Shown here one piece after another: positions 1 to 9,128 of a stretch of 64,000 nucleotides of DNA (position 1 is the first letter of the stretch; every line of letters begins with the position of its first letter). This stretch comes from Sulfuritalea sp. (GTDB lineage: Bacteria > Pseudomonadota > Gammaproteobacteria > Burkholderiales > Rhodocyclaceae), in contig JALNYT010000002.1 in assembly GCA_023229685.1 (NCBI GenBank), positions 1 to 64,000 on the forward strand, read 5' to 3'. Under the pieces are notes generated by a model. The model worked only from the letters and a program-made list of their open reading frames with translations. It searched no databases and was not told where the DNA came from. The translations under genes were made by a program, and so were the position numbers.

Positions 1-727
1 TGATCTCGACCTTGAGCTGGCCCTTTTCGAGATAGATCCGGTTGAGGTCGGTAATCTCCAGTTCGCCGCGCGGCGAGGGCTTGAGCCTGGCCGCGATGTC
101 GCAGACCTGGTTATCGTAGAAATACAGGCCGGTGACGGCATAGCGCGATTTCGGCGCCTTGGGCTTTTCCTCGATGCTGATGGCCCGACCGCTGGCGTCG
201 AATTCGACCACGCCGTAGCGCTCCGGGTCGCTGACGGCATAGGCAAACACCGTGGCACCATCCGCTACGGCGAGGAGAGCGTCTTTTGCTCGACCGCCTT
301 GTAGCGCAGTTGCTTCATCAGCGCCGACTGTTGACCCACCGCCGGCGGCGCGCTGCAACTGGGTGGCGAAATCGTGCCCGTAGAACAGGTTGTCGCCCAG
401 CACCAGGGCCGAGGGATGGTCGCCGACGAAATCGCGGCCGATGATGAAGGCCTGCGCCAGGCCGTCGGGGCTGGGTTGCACGGCGTACTTGATCTCGATG
501 CCCCATTGCGAGCCATTGCCCAGCAGCTGTTCGAAGCGCGGCGTATCCAGCGGCGTCGAGATCAGCAGGATTTCACGGATGCCGGCCAGCATCAGCGTGG
601 TCAGCGGGTAATAGATCATCGGCTTATCGTAGATTGGCAGCAGCTGCTTGGACACCGCCAGCGTGACCGGGTGCAGGCGGGTGCCGGAGCCGCCGGCGAG
701 AATGATGCCTTTGCGGATGCAGGTCAT
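1..727 (-). CDS. rfbA: Glucose-1-phosphate thymidylyltransferase (RmlA/RfbA), 3' end beyond window
   Basis: Makes dTDP-glucose from glucose-1-phosphate and dTTP, the first step toward dTDP-deoxysugars. The ATG is at 727-725 and the frame stays open to base 1, so the C-terminus is cut off. The nucleotide-binding G-G-S-G-T-R motif lies at about residues 13-18. The family blocks [41 protein letters not shown] and [11 protein letters not shown] follow in order. Between FYGHD and GATVFAY there are 37 residues where E. coli RfbA has 13, an in-frame excess of 24 residues (about bases 270-345) of low-complexity type. It follows wecE after a 100-bp gap. The family assignment is firm; whether the enzyme works with this insertion is unknown. 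Confidence 0.93.
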   Translation of the reverse strand, partial: MTCIRKGIILAGGSGTRLHPVTLAVSKQLLPIYDKPMIYYPLTTLMLAGIREILLISTPLDTPRFEQLLGNGSQWGIEIKYAVQPSPDGLAQAFIIGRDFVGDHPSALVLGDNLFYGHDFATQLQRAAGGGSTVGADEATALQGGRAKDALLAVADGATVFAYAVSDPERYGVVEFDASGRAISIEEKPKAPKSRYAVTGLYFYDNQVCDIAARLKPSPRGELEITDLNRIYLEKGQLKVEI

Positions 728-827
728 TTGCGGCTACCTTAGCGCGAGAGCCAACTCTTTTGGATTCTGCACTTAGGGATTTGGTGGGAGCAAATGAAAT
801 TTGAAAGTTTTCTGGTGGATTCGCTCA

Positions 828-1955
828 TTACATCAAGATTTGCTTCGCGGCATCAATCACGAGGCTTTGCTCTTCAGCCAACCCCACCCAAATTGGCAAT
901 CTCACCAACGTATCCCCCACACTTTCCGTTACCGCCAAGCTACCATGGGTTCGTCCATACCGCCGCCCTGCCGGGGAAGAATGCAGCGGTACGTAATGAA
1001 ATACGCAGTTCACGCCTTTCTGTTTCATTTGATCAATAAAGCGATTGCGATCTTCCAAATCTTTCAACAGGAGGTAGTACATATGTGCATTATGTTGGCA
1101 GGTATCCGGCAATATCGGGCGACGCAGGCGGTGTGCAACTTCTAGTTCCTTGAAGGCGGCGTGGTAGTTGGCCCAGATGTCCAGTCGGCGCTTCGTGATA
1201 GGTTGCGCCTCTTCCAGTTGCGCCCAGAGGAAGGCAGCAATGATTTCCCCCGGCAGATAAGAGGATCCAACATCTACCCAAGTATATTTATCCACCTGCC
1301 CACGGAAGAACTGGCTACGGTTGGTGCCTTTTTCGCGGATGATCTCTGCACGCTCGACAAGTTTGGGATTATTAACCAGCAAAGCCCCTCCCTCGCCTGA
1401 GATCACATTCTTGGTCTCGTGAAAGCTCAAACACCCTAAATCGCCGATAGACCCCAACGAACGGCCTTTGTAGCTAGCCATCATCCCCTGCGCCGCATCC
1501 TCAACCACCATCAACTTATACTCGCGCGCCATCTCAATGATCGGATCCATGTCACAGGCCACACCCGCGTAATGGACCGGTACGATCGCCTTCGTGCGCC
1601 GAGTGATGGCTGCTTCGATCAGCTTCTCGTCAATATTCAGCGTATCTGGACGGATATCCACAAATACCGGCACTCCGCCACGCAACACAAACGCATTGGC
1701 AGTGGAGACGAAGGTGTATGACGGCATGATAACTTCGTCGCCAGCTTGAATGTCCAGCAGTAAGGCCGCCATTTCCAGAGCAGCAGTGCATGAATGGGTC
1801 AGCAATGCTTTGGCACACCCCGTCTTCGCTTCAATCCATGCGTGACATCGCTTGGTAAATGGTCCATCTCCTGCCAACATGCTATTAGCATGCGCCTCAG
1901 CAATGTAGACAGACTCCTTGCCACTCAAATAGGGCTTATTAAATGGTACTTTCAC
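828..1955 (-). CDS. wecE: dTDP-4-amino-4,6-dideoxygalactose transaminase (WecE/RffA)
   Basis: PLP-dependent sugar aminotransferase converting dTDP-4-keto-6-deoxyglucose to dTDP-4-amino-4,6-dideoxy-galactose (Fuc4N) with glutamate as donor. The 375 residues match the usual length of WecE. Hallmarks are GDEVIMPSYTFVSTANAFV (72-90), VEDAAQG (151-157), the PLP lysine K182 in FHETKN, and the WecE-specific block EIIREKGTNRSQFFRGQVDKY. The start is GTG at 1955 with no strong ribosome-binding site. With rfbA just downstream it forms a two-step arm of a TDP-amino-sugar pathway; the 4,6-dehydratase (RmlB) is not in this window. The close match to E. coli WecE makes the Fuc4N product likely rather than Qui4N. 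Confidence 0.9.
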   Translation of the reverse strand: MKVPFNKPYLSGKESVYIAEAHANSMLAGDGPFTKRCHAWIEAKTGCAKALLTHSCTAALEMAALLLDIQAGDEVIMPSYTFVSTANAFVLRGGVPVFVDIRPDTLNIDEKLIEAAITRRTKAIVPVHYAGVACDMDPIIEMAREYKLMVVEDAAQGMMASYKGRSLGSIGDLGCLSFHETKNVISGEGGALLVNNPKLVERAEIIREKGTNRSQFFRGQVDKYTWVDVGSSYLPGEIIAAFLWAQLEEAQPITKRRLDIWANYHAAFKELEVAHRLRRPILPDTCQHNAHMYYLLLKDLEDRNRFIDQMKQKGVNCVFHYVPLHSSPAGRRYGRTHGSLAVTESVGDTLVRLPIWVGLAEEQSLVIDAAKQILM

Positions 1956-1991
1956 AATGGGGCGATCTCTGGCAGACCTACATAGCCCGCA

Positions 1992-4124
1992 TCATTGGCA
2001 AACATTCGCAGAGTCGCCTTTTTGAGATTGGGCTACATGCCAAGCGATCAAATCCCGGCTCTCGGCCCGTCGTGTTACAGACGGATGGTTAATAACTCTT
2101 AGGTCTTTTCCAGAGAGCAGCCAAATATCCCAATCATGACCTAGTGAACTGTTAGCCATTTCGACCACACATGGCAGATCGAGCACACCATTTTTGGCGC
2201 TGGCATTTAATTTATTGAAAATATCCATTAGCCTCGTTAGGGATGCTGTGGAACGATTCGGTTTGAAATTGACATAGTTAATTATTTTGTCGCCGCCGAT
2301 AAGTCGCAGATCGTAGTGCGACATCGTCGTGGATACCCTTCCCATCAAACCCCATACATTGTCATCCCCATGGACAACGATAAAACGCGTAGCTCTTGTA
2401 GGGTTGATGTGCTCAAATATGGGCGCTATGTCAAAGGGTTTAGCAAGCAATGTTTCGACCGCTGCTGGCGCAAACATCCTGCTCAATGGCTTGAGTTTGC
2501 GTCCTTGTTCCTCGATATCATAGACATGAATGGCTCCCAGGCAAAGGCTCATTGCCCAAAGTGCCTTCAAGAAAATGTTGCGGTCTCCACGGCGCCATGA
2601 TTTCACTGCTGCGTCGAGGCCCAATGCGCCAATAAGACACATTCCCAACTTTGCCAACTGTAGGAAAACAAAATTGCTCCCCCCCCCTGCAAAGGTGAAT
2701 AGCGTAGTCAATATACCGATGGCAACGGAGAGCAGGATTAGGGTTTCGTCGGCTGAACCTCGTCCGAACAGAATTGAGCCGGTGCGCGCCCAAAAAGATG
2801 GCGCGAGGAAGCTGGCATTGAAAAGAAGAAAGACTAAATAACAAAATGCGCCGGCGGCAACAACCGGAAGCCCGACAGACTGTCCGAGGCGTGATACGGG
2901 ATAAGTACTCAGGTATTCCAGCGTGGTGGTGGAACCAAAGCTTAGAAAGCCGGTTCCGGAAAAATCGCTCCCTATGGGCGATCCGAGTGAAATGAGCATG
3001 GCACTAACACAACCCACACCGATCGCGAAAACATAGACGCCAATATGGAACTGGAAAGTCCGCGTCACCACCATCCTGAATAACCAATAGGCCAATACTG
3101 AAAGCCCAAGTAACGCGCCCGCGTTGGCGCGTGAAAGCATCGTTGCAGCGCCGAAAAGCACGAGGGCAAATGCATTCATTTTCGATAGTTTTGTCTTCGT
3201 ATCTGACACCAAACTCGCGAAAAACAGCATCGAGAGCAAGAAACTAATGTGGCCCAGTAAAGGCGACAGTGTCGCCATCGCCGATGCGGATTGGGCGCTG
3301 CCAAAAATGAAAGTGTTTATCGGGGAGTATCCCAGAATGAAGTAGCTAGAAGTCATCGCCGCGACGCAGGCGAACGCCGATAGCCCTAACCAAGCACGAC
3401 CAACCACCCCTAAGGTAAAAACGGCAAGCCAAAGGTATGTCATTTGCGCTGCATATCCACCCAGTTCGGCAATCGCAATACTGGCACCCTTTGCAATTGC
3501 CAATAGCGACAGATGAACGCCAAAGTTGTCACGATAGGGTAGACCAGCGACATATGGACTTTCGTGGGGTATTCCCCACTCTATCGCCTTGACTCCGATG
3601 GCCTGAACCTGAAAATGCCCTAATACCCCAGGGGCGTTAGAGACCGCAAGAAAACAGATTATTGAAATAAGGGTAGCAACTAGAGCAATAACCCAAAATG
3701 TTCTCACATCGGCGGCGGAGGCCCCCGAAAACCTTCGACTATTCCGGAGTTCATAAATCCAAAAAACAACCGCTGCGGTGCAGACCACCCACATATGCGC
3801 TTCTATGACGCCCATAAGGTGGAAGGGCGCCACTGTCAGCGGAAGCATCACTACGCCCAAAGCGGCTGCCATCCCCACGGAAGCAACGGGGTTGTCCGCA
3901 GCCGGGAGCAACCGACTGATGACAAGAGTACCCAGCGGCATGACGATAAACCACAGGTAGGCGGAAATCTTTACCGCCACCGCTAGTGGAACACCTACTG
4001 CGACCAAAGCCAGCGAGAGAATGCTCGTCAACAGGATCGCGTAACCGATCAGCCCTTCGAAAACGACCGATGCTCGCTCGGCAACCAATTGCCCCGGCTC
4101 GTGAGCAGCTTCCCTATTGTTCAA
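1992..4124 (-). CDS. Large polytopic membrane protein of unknown function
   Basis: A 710-residue protein. The first 540 residues are mostly hydrophobic segments (a dozen or more likely transmembrane helices) and the last 170 or so form a soluble tail. No catalytic motif is recognised. Size, topology and position between a carbamoyltransferase and WecE fit a GT-C-type glycosyltransferase or polymerase acting on a lipid-linked sugar at the periplasmic face, but this is inference. The only plausible start in frame is TTG at 4124, five codons after a stop; no good ribosome-binding site is visible. Base composition is more AT-rich than the housekeeping genes to the right, as often seen in horizontally exchanged O-antigen genes. 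Confidence 0.7.
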   Translation of the reverse strand: MNNREAAHEPGQLVAERASVVFEGLIGYAILLTSILSLALVAVGVPLAVAVKISAYLWFIVMPLGTLVISRLLPAADNPVASVGMAAALGVVMLPLTVAPFHLMGVIEAHMWVVCTAAVVFWIYELRNSRRFSGASAADVRTFWVIALVATLISIICFLAVSNAPGVLGHFQVQAIGVKAIEWGIPHESPYVAGLPYRDNFGVHLSLLAIAKGASIAIAELGGYAAQMTYLWLAVFTLGVVGRAWLGLSAFACVAAMTSSYFILGYSPINTFIFGSAQSASAMATLSPLLGHISFLLSMLFFASLVSDTKTKLSKMNAFALVLFGAATMLSRANAGALLGLSVLAYWLFRMVVTRTFQFHIGVYVFAIGVGCVSAMLISLGSPIGSDFSGTGFLSFGSTTTLEYLSTYPVSRLGQSVGLPVVAAGAFCYLVFLLFNASFLAPSFWARTGSILFGRGSADETLILLSVAIGILTTLFTFAGGGSNFVFLQLAKLGMCLIGALGLDAAVKSWRRGDRNIFLKALWAMSLCLGAIHVYDIEEQGRKLKPLSRMFAPAAVETLLAKPFDIAPIFEHINPTRATRFIVVHGDDNVWGLMGRVSTTMSHYDLRLIGGDKIINYVNFKPNRSTASLTRLMDIFNKLNASAKNGVLDLPCVVEMANSSLGHDWDIWLLSGKDLRVINHPSVTRRAESRDLIAWHVAQSQKGDSANVCQ

Positions 4125-4185
4125 ATCGAAGAACGCTCAATCTTGGGCCCGATCGAAGAAATGATGTTAATTAAGACTGATTACT

Positions 4186-5940
4186 TTAGTTGAGACGTCT
4201 AACCAAGTAGGGACCGATGGCTAGCGCATCGAGGCGGCTTTCCTCATAGGCCCTTATCGCCTCAGTAGGCGTGCAGACAATCGGCTCCTCATGCATATTG
4301 AAGCTCGTGTTGACTAGCACTGAAAGTCCTGTCAGCTGCTGATACATCTCAAGGATGTCATAATAGCTTGGATTGAAATTACGCACTAACACCTGCGGCC
4401 GTGCAGTCCCATCAACATGAACTACTGCAGGAGCTTCACGTTTGCAGCGATCGGTTACATCATAGGTAACGGTCATATACTCTGCAGAATGAATGTTGAC
4501 GGGCGTGCAATTTTTAAGGAACTGGTTTGCATCCCTCTCCCGCAATACTGGCGCAAAGGGCATATATTCTGTCCGATTCAGTTGCTCATTGAGGCGCTTG
4601 TTTATCCCAGCATCTGTAGCTGGGTAAAGTATTGAACGATTACCAAGTGCGCGCGGCCCAAACTCCATGGCGCCGTCAAAGCGAGCAACAATCTTTTGTT
4701 CGGCAAGCAACCTTGCGACCTCGTGTGCGATATTTTCCGGGCGAGTGAACGAAATATTCTCGCGATTTAGAGCCTCCGCAATTTGCTCATCAGAAAACGC
4801 CGAGCCCAAGAACACATGTTTCAAAGTACGGGGCGATGGGTTCCGACCCAACCGGGTCGCTTCTGCGGCATAAGCAGCTCCAACACACAGCCCCCCATCG
4901 CCCATGTTTGGAAATACGAAAAGCTCCTCTACACCAGGAAGCTCCGCAATGCGTTGATTGATCTTTACGTTTGCATGGACACCACCAGCCAATACGATCC
5001 GTCGTCGATTGGTCTTCTTCATATAATGAGAGACCATTTTCGTAAGGATATCTTCAGAATGCTTTTGGATCCCCGCAGCCATATCCTCTCTCGAATAGCC
5101 TTTAAGCCTCGTGCGCAGGCTTTCTATGCAGTTTCGGAATATGCCACCATGATTGCGGTACATGCCGACGGACTCATCCCACGACAAAAATTCCTGGAAA
5201 ATGGATAGCGTTTTATTCGGATCTCCAAAAGCCGCTAGACCAGTAGTCTTGCCAGCGTGGTGAGACTTATTTGAATGGCAAAATAAAGTGACGTAGTTGT
5301 AGTAAGCACCCAGCGAGTTATAAAAGGAATTGGTTGCAATAACTTTTAGCCCATAGGTTTCTGGATTTCCAACTGCAACTTTACTGCAAATACCATCACC
5401 GAAAAAATCATTGGATATAACCAAACTGTCGGGTGCATTGGCGAGGTAGTATGCCGAAGAAAGATGAGCGTCATGGTGATCCAATGTTGAAATTGCGCAA
5501 TCAATTCCAAACTCTTTCAAATGTTCTTTGGCACGACGTTTGCGGGAAGCAGATCTAGACAGCAATTTCGCCCGATATAGGGCTGCGCCACCATTGGTTG
5601 ACATTAGATAACCGCCGAGAGGCATAGAATCCACTACTTCGGCGGCTTTCTGGGCCCAGGAGTGGCGACCATGCTTGTCGGTAAGGTCGTTATTGGCCGG
5701 GATGTCTCCACCACCTGGCGTCAAAGCCGCTATGCCAACATGCTGTACCTCACTTGCCGTTATACCCGCCTCCGAAAGCGCTGCTCGTAGGCTAAGGGTG
5801 GGAAAGCCGTTTGCCATTTTTACTCTGTTCAGTCTTTCTTCGTTAACGGCATATACCAACTCACCATCTCGTAGCACGGCAACGCCAGCATCGTGTGAGT
5901 CATTAATGCCTAACACCACGCCAGTACTAGTCATCAGCAT
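4186..5940 (-). CDS. NodU/CmcH-family carbamoyltransferase
   Basis: Transfers a carbamoyl group from carbamoyl phosphate, via a carbamoyl-adenylate, to a hydroxyl group. In NodU and CmcH the acceptors are a Nod factor and a cephem; here a sugar of the surface polysaccharide is likely. The 584 residues match the family length. Visible are the N-terminal GINDSHDAG (11-19), the metal-ligand region LDHHDAHLSSAYY (153-165), LAGGVHANVKINQRI in the Kae1-like domain, and in the C-terminal YrdC-like part EFGPRALGNRSIL and NTSFNMHEEPIV. ATG at 5940 is preceded by AAAGG at a good distance. A second ATG lies two codons in. An AT-rich gap of 330 bp lies upstream, so it may have its own promoter. Confidence 0.88.
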   Translation of the reverse strand: MLMTSTGVVLGINDSHDAGVAVLRDGELVYAVNEERLNRVKMANGFPTLSLRAALSEAGITASEVQHVGIAALTPGGGDIPANNDLTDKHGRHSWAQKAAEVVDSMPLGGYLMSTNGGAALYRAKLLSRSASRKRRAKEHLKEFGIDCAISTLDHHDAHLSSAYYLANAPDSLVISNDFFGDGICSKVAVGNPETYGLKVIATNSFYNSLGAYYNYVTLFCHSNKSHHAGKTTGLAAFGDPNKTLSIFQEFLSWDESVGMYRNHGGIFRNCIESLRTRLKGYSREDMAAGIQKHSEDILTKMVSHYMKKTNRRRIVLAGGVHANVKINQRIAELPGVEELFVFPNMGDGGLCVGAAYAAEATRLGRNPSPRTLKHVFLGSAFSDEQIAEALNRENISFTRPENIAHEVARLLAEQKIVARFDGAMEFGPRALGNRSILYPATDAGINKRLNEQLNRTEYMPFAPVLRERDANQFLKNCTPVNIHSAEYMTVTYDVTDRCKREAPAVVHVDGTARPQVLVRNFNPSYYDILEMYQQLTGLSVLVNTSFNMHEEPIVCTPTEAIRAYEESRLDALAIGPYLVRRLN

Positions 5941-6270
5941 TATTACCTTTGGTTAATGATAAAATTTATAGGTTTACTCGATTAACTCAGGGCACGCTCG
6001 AGCAATTCCGAAATCCGAGCCTTTCTCAATAAGATAAAGCCGTCTTTGCACATCTAATATAGGTCAAAGTTTATTGGAAAATAAATATATAACATATTTA
6101 CAAAAAGCAATAATGGAAAGAAGTGAGATATTAAATACCGCATCAGGAAATAATAATTAAATCAAGCACAGAAATCTCCGCAGATGAAAATCCAATGCGG
6201 ATGCGAGAAGACAGGTAACGCCCCTGCAATGTGACGGCGTTGTCGTTGTTAGCCGAGACGTAATTACATA
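5941..6270. other. AT-rich intergenic region, no gene seen
   Basis: A 330-bp stretch between the carbamoyltransferase start and the gtrA-like stop. It is strikingly AT-rich (especially 6040-6160) compared with the rest of the window. No open frame of convincing length or composition was seen on either strand, and no tRNA or transposase trace. Most likely it carries the promoter for the carbamoyltransferase transcript and marks a recombination joint in the locus; neither is proven. Confidence 0.4.
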
Positions 6271-6702
6271 TCACTTGATAGATAATGGATTTCTATTTAC
6301 CAATTTAATTGGCCTAAAAACGAAATACCTAAACATCAGATAAAGGATTCCGCCAATTGCAACTGTTGCTACGGCCTGAACGATCTGGTGGGGGAATTTA
6401 AGTATATCTGAGAACATATAGAGCATAAGTATGTTAGCGCAGTACCCGACACAAAGAGCGATCGCGTACTTTAGCGGCCCAAGCGGGTTATACCCCGCTT
6501 GCGAAAACGAGAAGCGGGCGTGCCCAAAGTAGGCAGTAAATGCACCAATGGGATACAGCAGTGTCACGGCAATTTTTGGGTCAAGCCACCGCCAAGTCAG
6601 AGCAATATAAATTAAATAGCCCAATAGATTGTTCAGTACGCCGACAACGCCGTACCGAGCTATGTTCGCAAGAACTGAAAAGTCGCGCTTCTTTCCGAAC
6701 AT
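6271..6702 (-). CDS. GtrA-family membrane protein (putative polyprenyl-phosphate-sugar flippase)
   Basis: A 143-residue protein with four hydrophobic segments, the size and topology of GtrA (PF04138). Typical traits are the N-terminal RYGVVGVLNNLLGYLIY-like helix, the FGHARFSF loop after helix 2 and the C-terminal RYFVFR motif. GtrA proteins are thought to move undecaprenyl-phosphate-linked sugars across the inner membrane for side-chain addition. A GtrB-like glycosyltransferase lies in the same locus at 13389-14318, so the two probably work together. It starts one base after the stop of the adenylation gene, so it belongs to that operon and is its last gene before the AT-rich gap. Confidence 0.85.
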   Translation of the reverse strand: MFGKKRDFSVLANIARYGVVGVLNNLLGYLIYIALTWRWLDPKIAVTLLYPIGAFTAYFGHARFSFSQAGYNPLGPLKYAIALCVGYCANILMLYMFSDILKFPHQIVQAVATVAIGGILYLMFRYFVFRPIKLVNRNPLSIK

Positions 6703-6703
6703 G

Positions 6704-8257
6704 CTATTCGCTCAACAATGCACGTAGTTGCTGGCGGTCAACCTTGCCATTCGCATTCTTGGGCAACTTCGACATAATGACTAGCTTATTCGGCAACATG
6801 TAATTGGGTAGAAGGTTCGCCAATTGCTCAAGCAGCGGCTTTTCGTCCGTTAAATCAGAACCAGCAACAAACCCAATTAGTTTTCCATATGCGGCATTCG
6901 TTCGGTGGTAGACCGCGGCCGCTTGGTTTACATGCGGAAGTTTCATTAGCGCATGCTCGATCTCCTCCAACTCAATGCGATAGCCCATGTGCTTGATCTG
7001 GTTGTCCCTGCGGCCAAGGAAATACAGCGTGCCATCGTCAGCCTCGCGGACAAGATCTCCGGTACGGTACATACGTTTCATGAAGCGGCCGGAGTCTATC
7101 AGGGTACAGAAGACCGCGGACGTGCGCTCCAAGTCATTGAAATATCCTGCGGCCACGTTGGGGCCGATCAGGCAAAGTTCGCCACTCTTGGCATCGTGTT
7201 GATCTTCGTCCAGAATGCGGTAATCGAAGTTGGGATTCAGATGGCCCAGCGCAGGGAGTCCTTCCAGATCGTGAAAATCGTCGGCCCGTAGCGTATAGGC
7301 GCTACAAATACAGGTGCATTCCGTCGGCCCATACACATTCACCAAACTGCCCTGTCCTGAAAACAAGTCATACAGCTTCTTCAGTTCTACTTTCGGGTAT
7401 CCCTCGCCGCCGAAGACGATGGTGCGCAAGGTAGGCAGTGCAGTTGGGGTCATCGCCTTCATTGCCATCAGGTAAATGAGCAGAGAGGGGACCGAGAACC
7501 ATATGGAGCAGCCCATCTTGCCCACATACGAGACCAACTCGTAAGGGCTGGTTAAGTATTCCCGATACACCGGGCTAAGGGACGCCCCAGAGAATAGCCC
7601 GACATAGAAATCAAAAACAGAGTTGTCAAAGTACATCGGGCTCAGGTTGGCGAAGTTGTCCAGATCGGTGATTCCAAAGCTGTTCTGGCCCCACGCGATA
7701 AAATGCACCACGTTCTCGTGCGTGACCGCCACGCCCTTGGGAACACCTGTGGAACCCGACGTAAACATGATGTAGGCAATGGAAGCGCCGTCCACCAGCC
7801 CCATCAGCTTCTTCTGCTGCTCGAGGTCTGCGCCCGCTACCCTGGGCAACTGATCCTCAGCAAGAAACAGCAGCGGACAACCGCTGCCGGACGCAAGTTC
7901 CGCCATGGTGTCTGCGTAGCGAGCATCGTCATAGAACAACAAGGATGGGCAACTCACCTGAAGGATGTGTTTAGTACGCGCCGCCGGAGATGCGACGTCC
8001 AAGTTGACGTACCCAACTCCTAGGCGAAGGGCCGCAAGCATCAATGCGAAGGAAAGCGGCTGCTTGTTGTGGCCAATAGCAATAACACTACCCCGACGAC
8101 ATTCTCGGGCGATGAGCAGCGCGGCTAAACTTTCGACCCAGCGAGATAATTGCTGGTAGGAGTAGGTCTGCTCCGGATAGCGCAAAGCAGGGCGCTGGCT
8201 ATGAGCCGATGCGACCTCTTCAAAATATTGCCCGAGATTGTAGTGATACGTTTGCAA
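6704..8257 (-). CDS. Stand-alone amino-acid adenylation enzyme (NRPS A-domain / DltA-like)
   Basis: ANL-superfamily ligase that activates a carboxylic acid as acyl-AMP and loads it on a carrier protein. All core motifs are present: A3 FTSGSTGVPKG, A4 FDNSVFDFYVGL, A5 NVYGPTE, A7 YRTGDLV, A8 GRRDNQIKHMGYRIELEEIE and A10 NANGKVD with the catalytic lysine. The Asp of the FDxS block, which in NRPS A-domains contacts the substrate alpha-amino group, is kept, favouring an amino acid substrate. The frame extends back to 8380, but that part overlaps the formyltransferase gene. TTG at 8257, right after that gene's stop, gives a normal N-terminus (517 aa). The likely partner is the carrier protein at 9858-10097. 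Confidence 0.85.
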   Translation of the reverse strand: MQTYHYNLGQYFEEVASAHSQRPALRYPEQTYSYQQLSRWVESLAALLIARECRRGSVIAIGHNKQPLSFALMLAALRLGVGYVNLDVASPAARTKHILQVSCPSLLFYDDARYADTMAELASGSGCPLLFLAEDQLPRVAGADLEQQKKLMGLVDGASIAYIMFTSGSTGVPKGVAVTHENVVHFIAWGQNSFGITDLDNFANLSPMYFDNSVFDFYVGLFSGASLSPVYREYLTSPYELVSYVGKMGCSIWFSVPSLLIYLMAMKAMTPTALPTLRTIVFGGEGYPKVELKKLYDLFSGQGSLVNVYGPTECTCICSAYTLRADDFHDLEGLPALGHLNPNFDYRILDEDQHDAKSGELCLIGPNVAAGYFNDLERTSAVFCTLIDSGRFMKRMYRTGDLVREADDGTLYFLGRRDNQIKHMGYRIELEEIEHALMKLPHVNQAAAVYHRTNAAYGKLIGFVAGSDLTDEKPLLEQLANLLPNYMLPNKLVIMSKLPKNANGKVDRQQLRALLSE

Positions 8258-8258
8258 C

Positions 8259-9128
8259 TTAAAGCAGCGAGGCTCCGACAGATAACTGATTACCACTAGA
8301 AGATTCGATGCCGCTAAAGCGCAGCACCTCCTCATCTTTCCTGAAAACGATACTTCCTTCGTAGCTGAATCCGATGACACAATCAGGATAACGATCCATG
8401 AATTTCAAAAGAAATGGATTATGCATTTTCTTGGCCGAAAATACGCGGTACGCCACCCCACTAACAACGAATTCACATCCTGCTTTCCGATTATTAAATG
8501 CCATGACCTTCTGCAGCAGCACATGATTTGGCTCGAGGAAAGTAATGAGCCGATCCTCCGGCTTTCTGCTGTAATACAAAATATCCGGAAGTTCCGCCTG
8601 TTTAAATTGCGGCTCAAAACCAAGCTGCAGAGATTCTGAAAAGACTTTCTTCTCTGCGATAAAGCTCAACTGATAGAGCGTAGTAACGTCTAAGTCGTCA
8701 GTAAACGGAATACGTATTTGGGCGATTACAGGGCCTGTATCTATCCCAGAATCCATCACATGGCAGGTTGCCCCAGCATCTCGTTCAAACAATACCGCAC
8801 CAATAACCGGATCAGCACCTCGTAAATCGGGCAGTAGAGACGGATGAATATTTACATAGCGAGCTGCGGGTAATTCCGTAACCGGCAAGATGTAAGGGCA
8901 ACCATTCGAGACCAAAATATCAAATTGGATCGCGCCGAGCAGGGTAATGAGTTCACTCTTGCGGCGGACCACGTAGATGTGTTCAAGATTGGAAAACCCA
9001 TCACATCTAATGTCCCGCTCCAAATGCGACCCGGCGACAACAATAACTGCAACCAGATTGACCCCATCAGACAACATTTGCTCGAGAACAAAACGCCGGT
9101 TGCCTACAAAAACAAAACGATCATTCAT
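8259..9128 (-). CDS. Formyltransferase-fold enzyme, probable sugar N-formyltransferase
   Basis: A 289-residue protein of the formyl_trans_N family, which moves a formyl group from N10-formyl-tetrahydrofolate to an amine. The catalytic Asn-His-Asp triad is visible: N93 and H95 in VNIHPSLLPDLRG and D130 in DSGIDTGPV. It resembles sugar formyltransferases (VioF/FdtF type), which act on dTDP-4-amino sugars, more than tRNA formyltransferase because it sits with WecE and RmlA in a polysaccharide locus; this is inference. ATG at 9128 overlaps the SDR stop by one base (TAATG), so translation is coupled. The C-terminal 100 residues are not recognised and may bind the acceptor. Confidence 0.8.
   Translation of the reverse strand: MNDRFVFVGNRRFVLEQMLSDGVNLVAVIVVAGSHLERDIRCDGFSNLEHIYVVRRKSELITLLGAIQFDILVSNGCPYILPVTELPAARYVNIHPSLLPDLRGADPVIGAVLFERDAGATCHVMDSGIDTGPVIAQIRIPFTDDLDVTTLYQLSFIAEKKVFSESLQLGFEPQFKQAELPDILYYSRKPEDRLITFLEPNHVLLQKVMAFNNRKAGCEFVVSGVAYRVFSAKKMHNPFLLKFMDRYPDCVIGFSYEGSIVFRKDEEVLRFSGIESSSGNQLSVGASLL

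Noticed and set aside
8258..8380. Start of the adenylation enzyme at 8380
   Set aside because: This adds 41 residues unlike A-domain N-termini and overlaps the formyltransferase gene by over 120 bp. TTG 8257 after that gene's stop fits better.
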